DNA from: Microbacterium flavescens
GTDB taxonomy: Bacteria > Actinomycetota > Actinomycetes > Actinomycetales > Microbacteriaceae
NCBI RefSeq assembly: GCF_018588945.1
Contig: NZ_JAFIWA010000001.1
Location: 310,001-374,000 of the forward strand
Length of the DNA stretch: 64,000 nt
Direction: 5' to 3'
Shown here: piece by piece, positions 43,376 to 52,261 of the stretch
Layout of the letters: every line of letters starts with the position of its first letter
Numbering within the stretch: the first letter of the stretch is position 1
Notes under the pieces: generated by a model
Databases searched by the model: none
The model's input: the letters and a program-made list of their open reading frames with translations, nothing else
What the model was told of the DNA's origin: nothing
Made by a program: the position numbers and the translations under genes

Positions 43376-44905
43376 GGTGTCGAGGGCGCGGAGGGCCGCC
43401 CACAGCTCGGCGCGGGTCGCGAACGACGACAGATCGCGACCGAGCACCCGCTCGGCCAGGGCCAGACGCGTGCGCACGGTGTGCCGGTGCACGCCGAGAG
43501 AGCGAGCGGATGCCTCGTGCGAGCAGTCGTTGTCGAGCCAGGTGTGCAGCGTCTCCACGAGGCGCGTGCCCTCGCCGGCGTCATGGGCGGCGAGGGGGGC
43601 GAGCTCGGCGCGTGCGAGAGCGCGGGCCTCGTCGGTCAGCGCCGAGAGCACGCCCGAGCGGGCGACGTCGGCGAACATCGTGACCGGGCCCACGCCGCGG
43701 TCGCGCGCGACACGCGCCTGACCGACCGCAGCCGCGAAGCCGTCGTAGCCGGCGGGATCCGACATCCCGATCCGCACGCCGAACCGCTCCGCGAGTTCGA
43801 CGACCGGGCCGTGCTCGCCGGCCGGCACGACGAGCACCAGTCCATCGTCGCCTCGGCCGAAGAAGAGCGATCCGCGCCGCTCGTCGACTCGGAGCTCGAG
43901 CACCTCGGCGATCGCGTCGACGCGCGAGGCCGAGGCATCCGTCACCGCCACCTGGATCGGCGCGGCCGGCAGCGGTCCCCACACCTCTCGCGCGATGCGG
44001 CGCGCCAGCCCCGGGTCGTCGGTGAGAAGGGTGTGCAGGAGACCCGCGCGCAGCGCCCCGCGGGCACGGCCGAGGCCCTGCTGCTGTTCCAGGGCGAGAC
44101 CCGCCATCGCGATGACCGAGGTCACCACGCCGCGCCCCTCCTGGTCGAGGTCGCCGGCCGCGATGGCGATCACTCCCCGCAGATGTCCGCCGCGGCCCAG
44201 CGTCTGCAGCGTGAACGGCGTCTCACCGATGCGCAAGGACGACCCGGCGCGCGCCCCGCGGTTGAGCACTCCGGTGACCTCGTGCCTCAGCCCGGCCGCG
44301 GTCGCGGCGTCGAGCGCGTCGAATGGATGCTCGCGCGACAGCTCGCCGGCGGCGTCGAACATCCCCACCCACGTGTCGAGCTGCTTCGCGAGTTCGGCGA
44401 CGGTCGCGCCCAGGCCGTCCGGGCGCAGCGCGGCGAGCGCGATCGCCCGCTGCGCCGCGAGCGCCCAGCTGCGGCGGGCATACGCCTGCGCGGCGATGGC
44501 CTCGGCGTTCGCGCGCGCCACGGCGATGAACGGTGTGCGGTACGGGACCTCGAACAGCGGCATGCCCTCGTCGCGACACGCTTCCGCGAGTGCCGGCGGC
44601 AGACCTTCCTGCACCACCTCGGTGCCGAATCCGAGCCCGACCACGCCGCGGGCGGCGAGCCGGTGCACGTAGGCGCGGTACAGACCGACGTCGTCGCCCG
44701 CCTGGGTGAACTGAGTGCCCGTCGTGAGCAGCACGAGGCCCTCCGAGAGGAACGGGGTCGGGTCCGACAGGTCGGAGCTGTGCACCCACCGCACGGCACG
44801 GTCGAGAGCCCCGGGATCGAGGCGGTCGTCGACGGCGAGCGACAGGTGCAGGTCGCCGCGCGTGAGGAGGGCGCGCAGCGTCGGGGTGTCGGCGGGAGCG
44901 TTCAT
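43364..44905 (-). CDS. PucR family transcriptional regulator
   Basis: A 513-residue regulator with an N-terminal PucR sensory domain (TLRALLTRGDLHLSLAV), a GGDEF-like middle region, and the C-terminal PucR helix-turn-helix (CSHEASARSLGVHRHTVRTRLALAE). PucR proteins activate purine, GABA or polyamine genes. CCCGGAGGACC lies directly before the ATG. The divergent gabT gene and the TGTAC boxes between them make gabT and the downstream operon its targets. Its last five residues (DTPGR) and stop fall inside an intergenic repeat copy, so its original C-terminus may have been replaced. Confidence 0.9.
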   Translation of the reverse strand: MNAPADTPTLRALLTRGDLHLSLAVDDRLDPGALDRAVRWVHSSDLSDPTPFLSEGLVLLTTGTQFTQAGDDVGLYRAYVHRLAARGVVGLGFGTEVVQEGLPPALAEACRDEGMPLFEVPYRTPFIAVARANAEAIAAQAYARRSWALAAQRAIALAALRPDGLGATVAELAKQLDTWVGMFDAAGELSREHPFDALDAATAAGLRHEVTGVLNRGARAGSSLRIGETPFTLQTLGRGGHLRGVIAIAAGDLDQEGRGVVTSVIAMAGLALEQQQGLGRARGALRAGLLHTLLTDDPGLARRIAREVWGPLPAAPIQVAVTDASASRVDAIAEVLELRVDERRGSLFFGRGDDGLVLVVPAGEHGPVVELAERFGVRIGMSDPAGYDGFAAAVGQARVARDRGVGPVTMFADVARSGVLSALTDEARALARAELAPLAAHDAGEGTRLVETLHTWLDNDCSHEASARSLGVHRHTVRTRLALAERVLGRDLSSFATRAELWAALRALDTPGR

Positions 44906-44917
44906 GGTCCTCCGGGG

Positions 44918-44956
44918 TGTACCACCTGTACAGCGGGCTAGGGAGAATGTACAGCG
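44918..44956. promoter_or_regulatory. Three TGTAC boxes in the pucR/gabT divergent region
   Basis: TGTAC occurs at 44918, 44927 and 44948. The last two are part of an exact 9-base direct repeat, TGTACAGCG (44927-44935 and 44948-44956), 21 bases or two helical turns apart. A PucR activator site is the likely meaning. Confidence 0.6.
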
Positions 44957-44986
44957 AGGAAGGTGCGGGCGCGCGAAGCCAGCGCC

Positions 44987-44992
44987 TACGCT
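44987..44992 (+). promoter_or_regulatory. gabT -10 box (leaderless start)
   Basis: TACGCT ends seven bases before the gabT ATG at 45000. No -35 match is visible, which suits activation from the TGTAC boxes upstream. Confidence 0.5.
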
Positions 44993-44999
44993 CGCGTCC

Positions 45000-46349
45000 A
45001 TGATCACCGTTGCCACCATGCCTCTGGGCGGTCCGTCCCTGCCGCAGGAGCGGCGCCTGGTCACCGCCATCCCGGGTCCGCGCTCGCAGGAGCTCCTCGA
45101 CCGCAAGGCGTCCGCTGTCGCCGCCGGCGTCGGCCACACCGCACCGGTCCACGCCGTGGCGGCCGGTGGCGGGGTGATCGTCGACGCCGACGGCAACTCG
45201 CTCATCGATCTCGGCTCGGGCATCGCGGTCACGTCGATCGGCAACGCGCATCCCAAGGTCGTCGCCGCCGTCCAGGAGCAGGTCGCGCAGTTCACCCACA
45301 CGTGCTTCATGGTCGCGCCCTACGAGTCGTACGTCGGCGTCGCGGAGGCGCTCAACCGCGTCACCCCCGGCGATCACGGCAAGAAGAGCGCCCTGTTCAA
45401 CTCCGGCGCCGAGGCCGTCGAGAACGCGGTCAAGATCGCCCGCAAATTCACCGGGAAGCAGGCGGTCGTCGCCTTCGACCACGGGTACCACGGCCGCACC
45501 AACCTCACCATGGCGCTCACCGCCAAGTCGATGCCCTACAAGAGCGGCTTCGGTCCATTCGCCTCCGAGGTCTACCGCGCCCCGCTGTCGTACCCGTACC
45601 GCGACGGACTGAGTGGAGCGGATGCCGCGAAGAAGGCCATCTCGGTCATCGAGAAGCAGGTCGGCGCCGACAACCTGGCTGCCGTCATCATCGAGCCGAT
45701 CCAGGGCGAGGGCGGCTTCATCGTCCCCGCGGACGGCTTCCTGCCGGCACTGGTCGAGTGGTGCCGCGCCAACGGCGTGGTGTTCATCGCCGACGAGATC
45801 CAGACCGGCTTCGCACGGACCGGCGAGATGTTCGCGAGCGATGTCTTCGGCATCGTTCCCGACTTGATCACGACCGCCAAGGGCATCGCGGGGGGCATGC
45901 CCTTGGCGGCCGTGACCGGCCGGGCCGAGATCATGGACGCCTCGCACGCGGGCGGCCTCGGCGGCACCTACGGGGGCAACCCGGTGGCCTGCGCTGCCGC
46001 GCTCGCCGCGATCGACGTCTTCGAGAACGAGGGCATGGTCGAGCGCGCCCGTGAGATCGGAGTTCTCCTGAAGGGCAGGCTCGAGGCGCTGCAGGCTTCC
46101 GACGCCCGCGTCGGCGACGTGCGCGGTCACGGTGCGATGATCGCCGCCGAGTTCGTCGACGCCGAGACGGGCGAGCCGGATGCCGCGCTCACCGCCGCCG
46201 TCGCGAAGGCGTGCATCGCCGAGGGCGTGATCGTGCTGACGTGCGGCACGTACGGGAACGTGATCCGCTTCCTGCCGCCGCTGTCCACCACCGACGATCT
46301 GCTCAACGAGGGCCTCGACGTGGTCGCCGCCGCGCTCGCGGCCCACTGA
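45000..46349 (+). CDS. gabT: 4-aminobutyrate transaminase
   Basis: A 449-residue class III aminotransferase that converts GABA plus 2-oxoglutarate to succinate semialdehyde plus glutamate. Visible sites are the PLP-holding SGAEAVENAVKIAR, GYHGRT, D265 in IADEIQTGFARTG, and Schiff-base K294 in TTAKGIAGG. The ATG sits seven bases after a -10-like box, indicating a leaderless message. It heads a run with an amine oxidase, universal stress protein, APC permease and succinate-semialdehyde dehydrogenase: the full putrescine-to-succinate route apart from the aminobutanal step. Confidence 0.94.
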   Translation: MITVATMPLGGPSLPQERRLVTAIPGPRSQELLDRKASAVAAGVGHTAPVHAVAAGGGVIVDADGNSLIDLGSGIAVTSIGNAHPKVVAAVQEQVAQFTHTCFMVAPYESYVGVAEALNRVTPGDHGKKSALFNSGAEAVENAVKIARKFTGKQAVVAFDHGYHGRTNLTMALTAKSMPYKSGFGPFASEVYRAPLSYPYRDGLSGADAAKKAISVIEKQVGADNLAAVIIEPIQGEGGFIVPADGFLPALVEWCRANGVVFIADEIQTGFARTGEMFASDVFGIVPDLITTAKGIAGGMPLAAVTGRAEIMDASHAGGLGGTYGGNPVACAAALAAIDVFENEGMVERAREIGVLLKGRLEALQASDARVGDVRGHGAMIAAEFVDAETGEPDAALTAAVAKACIAEGVIVLTCGTYGNVIRFLPPLSTTDDLLNEGLDVVAAALAAH

Positions 46350-46456
46350 GGCGCTCCGTCTCGCTTCCCGGATCGATGACCGGAAGCCAGGCGAAGCCTG
46401 CCTCACCGAACGAAGTGAAGTCGCGCGAGTACGCGCGCACTGACGAAGGAGTCCCC

Positions 46457-47818
46457 ATGACCGAGATCACGCGCGACGTCGTCATCGTCGGCGCCGGCGC
46501 CGCCGGCCTGACCGCGGCTAACGAGCTCAAGAAGGCGGGACTCTCCGTCGTCGTGCTGGAGGCGCGCGACCGCGTGGGCGGGCGGCTGTGGACCGACGTG
46601 GTCGACGGCGCGATGCTCGAGATCGGCGGCCAGTGGGTCTCGCCCGACCAGGAGGCGCTGAAGGAGACGATCGCCGAGCTCGGGCTCGAGACGTACAGCC
46701 GCTACCGCGAGGGCGACTCGGTGTACGTCGACCGGGACGGTGACCTCACCCGGTTCACGGGCGAGATCTTCCCCGTGCCGCCCGCGACCGAGAAGGTCAT
46801 GGTCGAGCTGATCGAGAAGCTCGATGCGATGGTCGCCGAGATCGACCCCGACCGTCCGTGGGAGCACCCCGACGCCGAGGCCCTCGACCGCGTCTCGTTC
46901 GAAGCGTGGCTCGAGCAGCAGACCGACGACCAGGAGGCACGCGACAACATCGCTCTCTTCATCGCCGGCGCGATGCTGACCAAGCCCGCATACGCCTTCT
47001 CGGCGCTGCAGGCGCTGCTGATGGCCGCGAGCGCCGGGAGCTTCTCGAACCTCGTGGACGCCGACTACATCCTCGACGAGCGCGTCGTCGGCGGGCTGCA
47101 GCAGGTGCCGCTCCTGCTCGCGGAGCGCCTCGGCGACGACGTCGTGCTCGGCCAGCCGGTCATCGAGGTGCACACCGACGGCGACGGCGTCACGATCGTC
47201 ACGGACGGCGGCGTCACCGTGCGCGCGCGGTTCGTGATCCTCGCGCACGCCCCGATCCTCTACCCGTGGATCGAGTTCGACCCGCCGCTCCCCAGGCTGA
47301 AGCAGCAGATGCACCAGCACCTCTCGATGGGCTTCGTGATCAAGGTGCACGCCGTATACGACCGCCCGTTCTGGCGCGAGCAGGGCCTCTCCGGCACCGC
47401 GTTCAGCCCGTACGAGATCGCGCACGAGGCCTACGACAACACCAATCACGGCGACGAGCGCGGCACGCTCGTCGGGTTCGTCTCCGACCGCAACGCCGAC
47501 GACCTCTTCCGCGTCTCGGCGGAGGAGCGGAAGGCCCGCATCCTCGAGTCGCTGTCGCACTACTACGGCCCCGAGGCGCTGAACCCGACCGTCTACTTCG
47601 AGAGCGACTGGGGTGCCGAGGAGTGGACGCGGGGCGCGTACGCCGCGAGCTTCGACCTCGGCGGCCTCGCCCGCTACGGCGCCGACCTGCGCACGCCCGT
47701 CGGACCCATCCACTTCGCCTGCAGCGACATGGCAGGCGCCGGATATCAGCACGTCGACGGCGCGATCCGCATGGGTCGCCTGGTCGCCGCGAACATCGTC
47801 GAGGAGACACGCGCATGA
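46457..47818 (+). CDS. Flavin amine oxidase, probably putrescine oxidase
   Basis: A 453-residue monoamine-oxidase-family flavoprotein. N-terminal FAD site: VVIVGAGAAGLTAANELKKAG and EARDRVGGRL. C-terminal FAD/active region: WTRGAYAASFDLGGLARYG and ACSDMAGAGYQHVDGAI. In Rhodococcus and Kocuria such proteins oxidise putrescine to 4-aminobutanal. Between gabT and gabD that activity fits well. GACGAAGGAGTCCCC precedes the ATG. The stop overlaps the universal stress protein start (ATGA). Confidence 0.88.
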   Translation: MTEITRDVVIVGAGAAGLTAANELKKAGLSVVVLEARDRVGGRLWTDVVDGAMLEIGGQWVSPDQEALKETIAELGLETYSRYREGDSVYVDRDGDLTRFTGEIFPVPPATEKVMVELIEKLDAMVAEIDPDRPWEHPDAEALDRVSFEAWLEQQTDDQEARDNIALFIAGAMLTKPAYAFSALQALLMAASAGSFSNLVDADYILDERVVGGLQQVPLLLAERLGDDVVLGQPVIEVHTDGDGVTIVTDGGVTVRARFVILAHAPILYPWIEFDPPLPRLKQQMHQHLSMGFVIKVHAVYDRPFWREQGLSGTAFSPYEIAHEAYDNTNHGDERGTLVGFVSDRNADDLFRVSAEERKARILESLSHYYGPEALNPTVYFESDWGAEEWTRGAYAASFDLGGLARYGADLRTPVGPIHFACSDMAGAGYQHVDGAIRMGRLVAANIVEETRA

Positions 47819-48693
47819 GCTCGCGCATCGTCGTGGGATACACCGCGACCGACGCCGGGGCAGACGCCCTGGCTCTCGGTGCACGCCTGGCCCTGGCATC
47901 CGATTCCTCCCTCCATGTCGTCGTCGTCCTCCCCGGCGAGGAGCGCAGCGTGATCACGCCGCCCGACGCCGGCTACGACCGGTACCTCCGTGAGCAGGCC
48001 GAGACGTGGCTGAAGGATGCCGCGGCCACCGTGCCCGAATCGGTGCGCCTGCGCACCCACGTCCGCTTCGGCGAGTCCTTCGCCGCCGGGCTCGTCGACA
48101 CCGCCCACGACGTCGGGGCATCGCACATCGTCGTCGGCGCCGCCAACGGCGGCCGGCGGGGCCGCCACCGCCTCGGGACGGTCGCCAGCGAGCTGCTGCA
48201 CTCGGCCGACGTGCCGGTGGTGCTCGCACCCGAGGGTGCGCGCCGCATCGACCCTCTCAGCGGGATCACGCGCATCACCGCCGCGATCGGACTGCGTCCC
48301 GGCGCTGATCTGCTGCTCGAGGAGAGCGTGGCGCTGGCGTCGTCCACCGGGGCGGAGCTGCGTGTCGTCTCGCTGGTCGCCATCGACCTGCCCGCGGGCA
48401 TCGCCGGCAACGAGTCGGCCGCGTCGCACGCCGACGAGGTCTTCGTCCACGTCCGCCGCGCCCTGCCGAAGGGGATCGACGCCGAGGCCGTGGTCGGACT
48501 CGGAGACAGCGTCGAGGACGCCGTCGCGCATCTCAGCTGGGAGCCCGGAGAGATCGCGGTGGTCGGCTCGAGCCGACTCGCGCGGCCCCGCCGACTGTTC
48601 CTCGGGTCGACCGCGGCGAAGATGCTGCACGAGCTGCCCGTTCCCATGATCGTCGTGCCCCGCACGCGCAAGAAGAAGGGCGAGAGGTCATGA
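47815..48693 (+). CDS. Tandem-domain universal stress protein
   Basis: A 292-residue protein with two Usp domains (about 1-145 and 155-292). The first has the ATP-loop-like GAANGGRRGRHRLGTVASELL; the second VVGSSRLARPRRLFLGSTAAKMLHELPVPMIVV. It is translationally coupled to the amine oxidase before it and the permease after it (ATGA overlaps on both sides). Usp-APC permease pairs are frequent in actinobacteria, suggesting regulation of amino acid or polyamine uptake by nucleotide binding. The exact role is unknown. Confidence 0.9.
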   Translation: MSSRIVVGYTATDAGADALALGARLALASDSSLHVVVVLPGEERSVITPPDAGYDRYLREQAETWLKDAAATVPESVRLRTHVRFGESFAAGLVDTAHDVGASHIVVGAANGGRRGRHRLGTVASELLHSADVPVVLAPEGARRIDPLSGITRITAAIGLRPGADLLLEESVALASSTGAELRVVSLVAIDLPAGIAGNESAASHADEVFVHVRRALPKGIDAEAVVGLGDSVEDAVAHLSWEPGEIAVVGSSRLARPRRLFLGSTAAKMLHELPVPMIVVPRTRKKKGERS

Positions 48694-50246
48694 CCGACAC
48701 CCGCGGAACCGAGACCGTGAGCGGCGAGCCGGTCACCGGCACGCTGTCGAAGAAGGGCCTGAGCGCCGGCACGGTCGGCATGGTCGGCGCCGTCGTCATC
48801 GGCATCTCGACCATCGCACCCGCCTACACGCTCACCGCCTCGCTGGGCCCCACGGTTTCGGAGGTCGGCTTCCAGGTGCCGGCGATCATCATCGTGGGCT
48901 TCCTGCCGATGCTGCTCGTCGCGCTCGGCTACCGCGAGCTCAACCGCCTCATGCCCGACTCCGGCACGTCGTTCACGTGGGGTGTGCGCGCGTTCGGGCC
49001 GTGGATCGGCTGGATGACCGGCTGGGGACTCGTCGCGGCCACCGTGATCGTGCTCTCGAACCTCGCGGGCATCGCCGTCGAGTTCCTGTTCCTGCTCATC
49101 GACCAGATGGCGGGCAGCCCGGGCACGATCGCGGAGCTCGCCTTCAACCCCTTCATCAACGTCGCGGTCTGCCTGCTCTTCATGGCCGGTGCGACGGTCG
49201 TCTCGTACCGCGACCTGCAGACGACCCAGAAGCTGCAGTACTTCCTGGTCGGCTTCCAGGTGCTCGTGCTGCTGCTCTTCTCGGTGGCAGCGCTCGTGCA
49301 CGTGGCCAACGGCACGGCGTTCGATGCCAGCCCGGTCGAGCTCTCGTGGTTCAACCCGTTCGCCGTCGGCGACTTCGGCGCGGTCGTCGCCGGTCTGTCC
49401 CTCTCGATCTTCATCTTCTGGGGCTGGGACGTCGTCCTCACGATGAACGAGGAGACGAAGAACCCCGAGAAGACCCCGGGTCGTGCCGCCACCGTCACGG
49501 TGCTGATCGTCGCCGGCCTCTACCTGCTCATCTCGATCTCGCTTCTCGCCTTCGCGGGTGTCGGCACGGGCGAACTCGGCCTCGGCAACGAGGAGATCCA
49601 GGGGAACGTCTTCTTCTACCTCTCCGACCCGGTGCTCGGGCCCCTCGCCTTCCTGGTGTCCCTGGCCGTGCTGACCAGCTCGGCCGCGTCCCTGCAGTCG
49701 ACGGCCGTCGGTCCCGCGCGGACGCTCCTCGCGATGGGGCACTACAAGGCACTGCCCGACAGCTTCGCCCGGGTGAGCCCGCGGTTCTTCACGCCGGGCT
49801 ACGCGACGATCGTGTCGGCCGTGGTGGCGTCGGTGTTCTACGCCGTGATGCGGTTCCTCAGTGAGAACGTGCTGTGGGACACCATCACCGCGCTCGGCAT
49901 GATGATCTGCTTCTACTACGGTCTGACCGCGTTCGCCTGCGTCTGGTACTTCCGCAAGCAGTGGTTCGACAGCATCCGCCTGTTCTTCTTCACTTTCCTG
50001 TTCCCGCTCGTCGGCGGCGTCATCCTGGCCGTGCTGTTCGTCATCACGCTCGTCGACAGCATGGACCCCGACTACGGCAGTGGATCGAACGTGGCCGGTG
50101 TCGGCCTGGTGTTCATCCTCGGTGTCACGATCATCCTCGCCGGTGTGGTCATCATGGTCTGGCAAGCGATCAAACGTCCGGCATTCTTCCGCGGTCAGAC
50201 ACTCGGAATGGATGCGCCGGAAAGCCTTCGACGTAAGCGCCGCTGA
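48690..50246 (+). CDS. APC family amino acid/polyamine permease
   Basis: A 518-residue transporter with about 12 membrane segments. The first helix carries the substrate/Na-site glycines (VGAVVIGISTIAPAYTLTASLG), and a later one SIFIFWGWDVVLTMNEETKNPEKTPGRA. Within a putrescine/GABA operon, GABA or a polyamine is the likely substrate. ATG overlaps the universal stress protein stop. A 40-base gap separates it from gabD. Confidence 0.9.
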   Translation: MTDTRGTETVSGEPVTGTLSKKGLSAGTVGMVGAVVIGISTIAPAYTLTASLGPTVSEVGFQVPAIIIVGFLPMLLVALGYRELNRLMPDSGTSFTWGVRAFGPWIGWMTGWGLVAATVIVLSNLAGIAVEFLFLLIDQMAGSPGTIAELAFNPFINVAVCLLFMAGATVVSYRDLQTTQKLQYFLVGFQVLVLLLFSVAALVHVANGTAFDASPVELSWFNPFAVGDFGAVVAGLSLSIFIFWGWDVVLTMNEETKNPEKTPGRAATVTVLIVAGLYLLISISLLAFAGVGTGELGLGNEEIQGNVFFYLSDPVLGPLAFLVSLAVLTSSAASLQSTAVGPARTLLAMGHYKALPDSFARVSPRFFTPGYATIVSAVVASVFYAVMRFLSENVLWDTITALGMMICFYYGLTAFACVWYFRKQWFDSIRLFFFTFLFPLVGGVILAVLFVITLVDSMDPDYGSGSNVAGVGLVFILGVTIILAGVVIMVWQAIKRPAFFRGQTLGMDAPESLRRKRR

Positions 50247-50286
50247 GCGGCAGACTGTGACCACCCACCCGATCGGAGAGAACACC

Positions 50287-51651
50287 ATGAGTGAGTACGC
50301 CGTCGTCAACCCCGCCACGGGCGAGACCCTGGCCACCTACCCGACGATCACCGACGACGCCCTCGAGGCGGTCATCGCCGGAGCGGATGCCGCGTTCCGC
50401 ACGTGGCGGACCACACCCGTGGCCGAACGCGCCGCACGCATCCGCAAGGTCGCCGAGCTGCACCGCGAGCGCCGCGACGAGCTCGCCGCGATCATCGTGC
50501 GCGAGATGGGCAAGCCGCTGGAGGCCGCCCTCGGCGAGGTCGACTTCGCCGCCGACATCACCGAGTACTACGCCGACCACGTCGACAAGATCACGGGCGA
50601 CCAGCCGATCGACATCGACGGCGAGGGCACCGCGGTCATCCGCCGTTCGGCGCTCGGGCCGCTCCTCGGCATCATGCCGTGGAACTTCCCCTACTACCAG
50701 GTCGCCCGGTTCGCTGCGCCGAACATCGTGATCGGCAACACGATCATCCTGAAGCACGCCGGTCAGTGCCCCGAGTCCGCCGCCGCGATCGAGAAGATGT
50801 ACGCGGATGCCGGACTCGGCGACGGCGTGTACACCAACGTCTACGCGTCCAACGAGCAGGCAGCCACGATCATCGCCGATCGCCGCGTGCAGGGCGTCTC
50901 GGTCACGGGATCGGAGCGCGCAGGCGCGGCGGTCGCGGAGGTCGCGGGCCGCAACCTCAAGAAGGTCGCGCTCGAACTGGGCGGATCCGACCCGTTCATC
51001 CTGCTCTCGACCGACGATCTCGAAGGCGCCGTCCAGGCGGCCGTCGATGCGCGCCTCGACAACACGGGCCAGTCGTGCAACGCCGCCAAGCGGTTCATCG
51101 TCGTCGACGGGCTCTACGACGAGTTCCTCGAGAAGTTCACGGCGAAGATGACCGAGGCGAAGGTCGGCGACCCGTTCGCCGAAGACACCGTCCTCGGTCC
51201 GCTTTCCTCGCTCACCGCGGCCGAGCGCCTGGCCGAGCAGGTCGACAAGGCGGTCGCCCAGGGTGCGACCCTGGTCGCCGGCGGCTCCCGCGACGGCGCG
51301 TTCTACCCGGGCACGGTCCTCACCGACGTCACCCCCGACATGGACGCGTACGGCGAGGAGTTCTTCGGGCCGGTCGGCATCGTCTACAAGGTCGCGGACG
51401 AGGACGAGGCGGTGAAGATCGCGAACGACACGAGCTTCGGTCTCGGCTCGTACGTCTTCACCACGGACGAGGACCAGGCCGCCCGCGTCGCCGACAAGAT
51501 CGACGCCGGCATGGTCTACGTCAACGTCGTCCTCGCGGACGAGCCCGGCCTGCCCTTCGGCGGCGTGAAGCGCTCCGGCACGTCGCGCGAGATGGGCCTG
51601 CTGGCGGCGGACGAGTTCGTGAACAAGAAGCTCATCCGCATCGGAGCCTGA
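50287..51651 (+). CDS. gabD: Succinate-semialdehyde dehydrogenase
   Basis: A 454-residue NAD(P)-dependent aldehyde dehydrogenase. Catalytic C264 sits in NTGQSCNAAKRF and general base E230 in ALELGGSDPF; the cofactor region is GIMPWNFPYYQ and SVTGSERAG. The length and sequence fit the Sad/GabD2-like type. It oxidises succinate semialdehyde from gabT to succinate, and might also accept 4-aminobutanal from the amine oxidase. GGAGAGAACACC precedes the ATG. Repeat copies start 20 bases after the stop. Confidence 0.92.
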   Translation: MSEYAVVNPATGETLATYPTITDDALEAVIAGADAAFRTWRTTPVAERAARIRKVAELHRERRDELAAIIVREMGKPLEAALGEVDFAADITEYYADHVDKITGDQPIDIDGEGTAVIRRSALGPLLGIMPWNFPYYQVARFAAPNIVIGNTIILKHAGQCPESAAAIEKMYADAGLGDGVYTNVYASNEQAATIIADRRVQGVSVTGSERAGAAVAEVAGRNLKKVALELGGSDPFILLSTDDLEGAVQAAVDARLDNTGQSCNAAKRFIVVDGLYDEFLEKFTAKMTEAKVGDPFAEDTVLGPLSSLTAAERLAEQVDKAVAQGATLVAGGSRDGAFYPGTVLTDVTPDMDAYGEEFFGPVGIVYKVADEDEAVKIANDTSFGLGSYVFTTDEDQAARVADKIDAGMVYVNVVLADEPGLPFGGVKRSGTSREMGLLAADEFVNKKLIRIGA

Positions 51652-51670
51652 CGCCTCCCGCGCCCGTCGC

Positions 51671-51751
51671 GCGTTTCGTCTCGCTTCGCTCGCTCAACGA
51701 CCCGCACCTCCGGGTCGTTGAGCGAGGAGCGAAGCGACGAGACGAAACGCG
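51671..51751. repeat. Inverted pair of intergenic repeats before the GIY-YIG gene
   Basis: Copies at 51671-51703 and 51711-51751 in opposite orientation, separated by CACCTC. The second is the longer form with GAGGAGCGAAGCGACGAGAC. Together they make a long imperfect hairpin. Confidence 0.88.
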
Positions 51752-51784
51752 TCGGGTGTCGGTGCGCGCCGGTACGGTCCGACG

Positions 51785-52072
51785 ATGGCGTTCACCTACA
51801 TCGTCCGGTGCGCGGACGGCACGTTCTACGTCGGCAGCACGCTCGACCTGGGCCGTCGGATTGACCAGCACAACGGGGGCATGGGCAGCGCCTACACCCG
51901 ACGCCGGCTGCCGGTCACGCTCGTATGGAGTGGTGAGTTCTCGTCGGTCGCGGACGCGTTCGGGTGGGAGAAGCGCATCCAGGGGTGGAGCCATGCGAAG
52001 CGCGAGGCGTTCATCGACGGGGGGCTCGATGCGGTCCGCGGGTGGAGTGCCCGCACTCGGAGCTCTCCGTAG
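51785..52072 (+). CDS. GIY-YIG domain protein (UPF0213-like)
   Basis: A 95-residue single-domain protein. The GIY-YIG motif is the degenerate TYIVRCADGTFYVGST (4-19), with the catalytic-type Arg in LGRRIDQHNGG and Glu in WEKRIQGWSHAKREAFI. There is no accessory DNA-binding domain, as in the small UPF0213 group whose role is unclear (DNA repair or structure-specific nicking has been proposed). It is bracketed on both sides by clusters of the same palindromic repeat. No partner gene is evident. Confidence 0.88.
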   Translation: MAFTYIVRCADGTFYVGSTLDLGRRIDQHNGGMGSAYTRRRLPVTLVWSGEFSSVADAFGWEKRIQGWSHAKREAFIDGGLDAVRGWSARTRSSP

Positions 52073-52077
52073 GGAGA

Positions 52078-52261
52078 CGCGTTTCGTCTCGCTTCGCTCG
52101 CTCAACGACCGGTACCTGCGGGTCGTTGAGCGAGGAGCGAAGCGACGAGACGAAACGCGTTCCCGTGCGAGGAGCGTTTCGTCTCGCTTCGCTCGCTCAA
52201 CGACCCGCACCTCTGTGCCCGGCACCACCGGGATCGCGTTTCGTCTCGCTCCGCTCGCTCA
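52078..52261. repeat. Four repeat copies after the GIY-YIG gene
   Basis: Copies at 52078-52111, 52119-52160 (opposite, long form), 52174-52206 and 52235-52261 (truncated, with CTCCGCTCGCTCA). The terminal TCA of the last copy (52259-52261) is the stop codon of the minus-strand gene beside it. Confidence 0.88.

Noticed and set aside
51785..52072. GIY-YIG protein as part of a homing endonuclease or intron
   Set aside because: No intron structure, no split gene and no DNA-binding domain; it is a stand-alone UPF0213-type protein.
52078..52261. Regularly spaced repeats that could suggest a CRISPR array
   Set aside because: Only four copies, alternating orientation, variable length, and short non-unique spacers; no cas genes. 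They are palindromic intergenic repeats.
51671..52261. Peptides such as SLSERSETKR and VVERAKRDETR in several open frames
   Set aside because: They are translations of the intergenic repeat and appear in frames unrelated to any gene.
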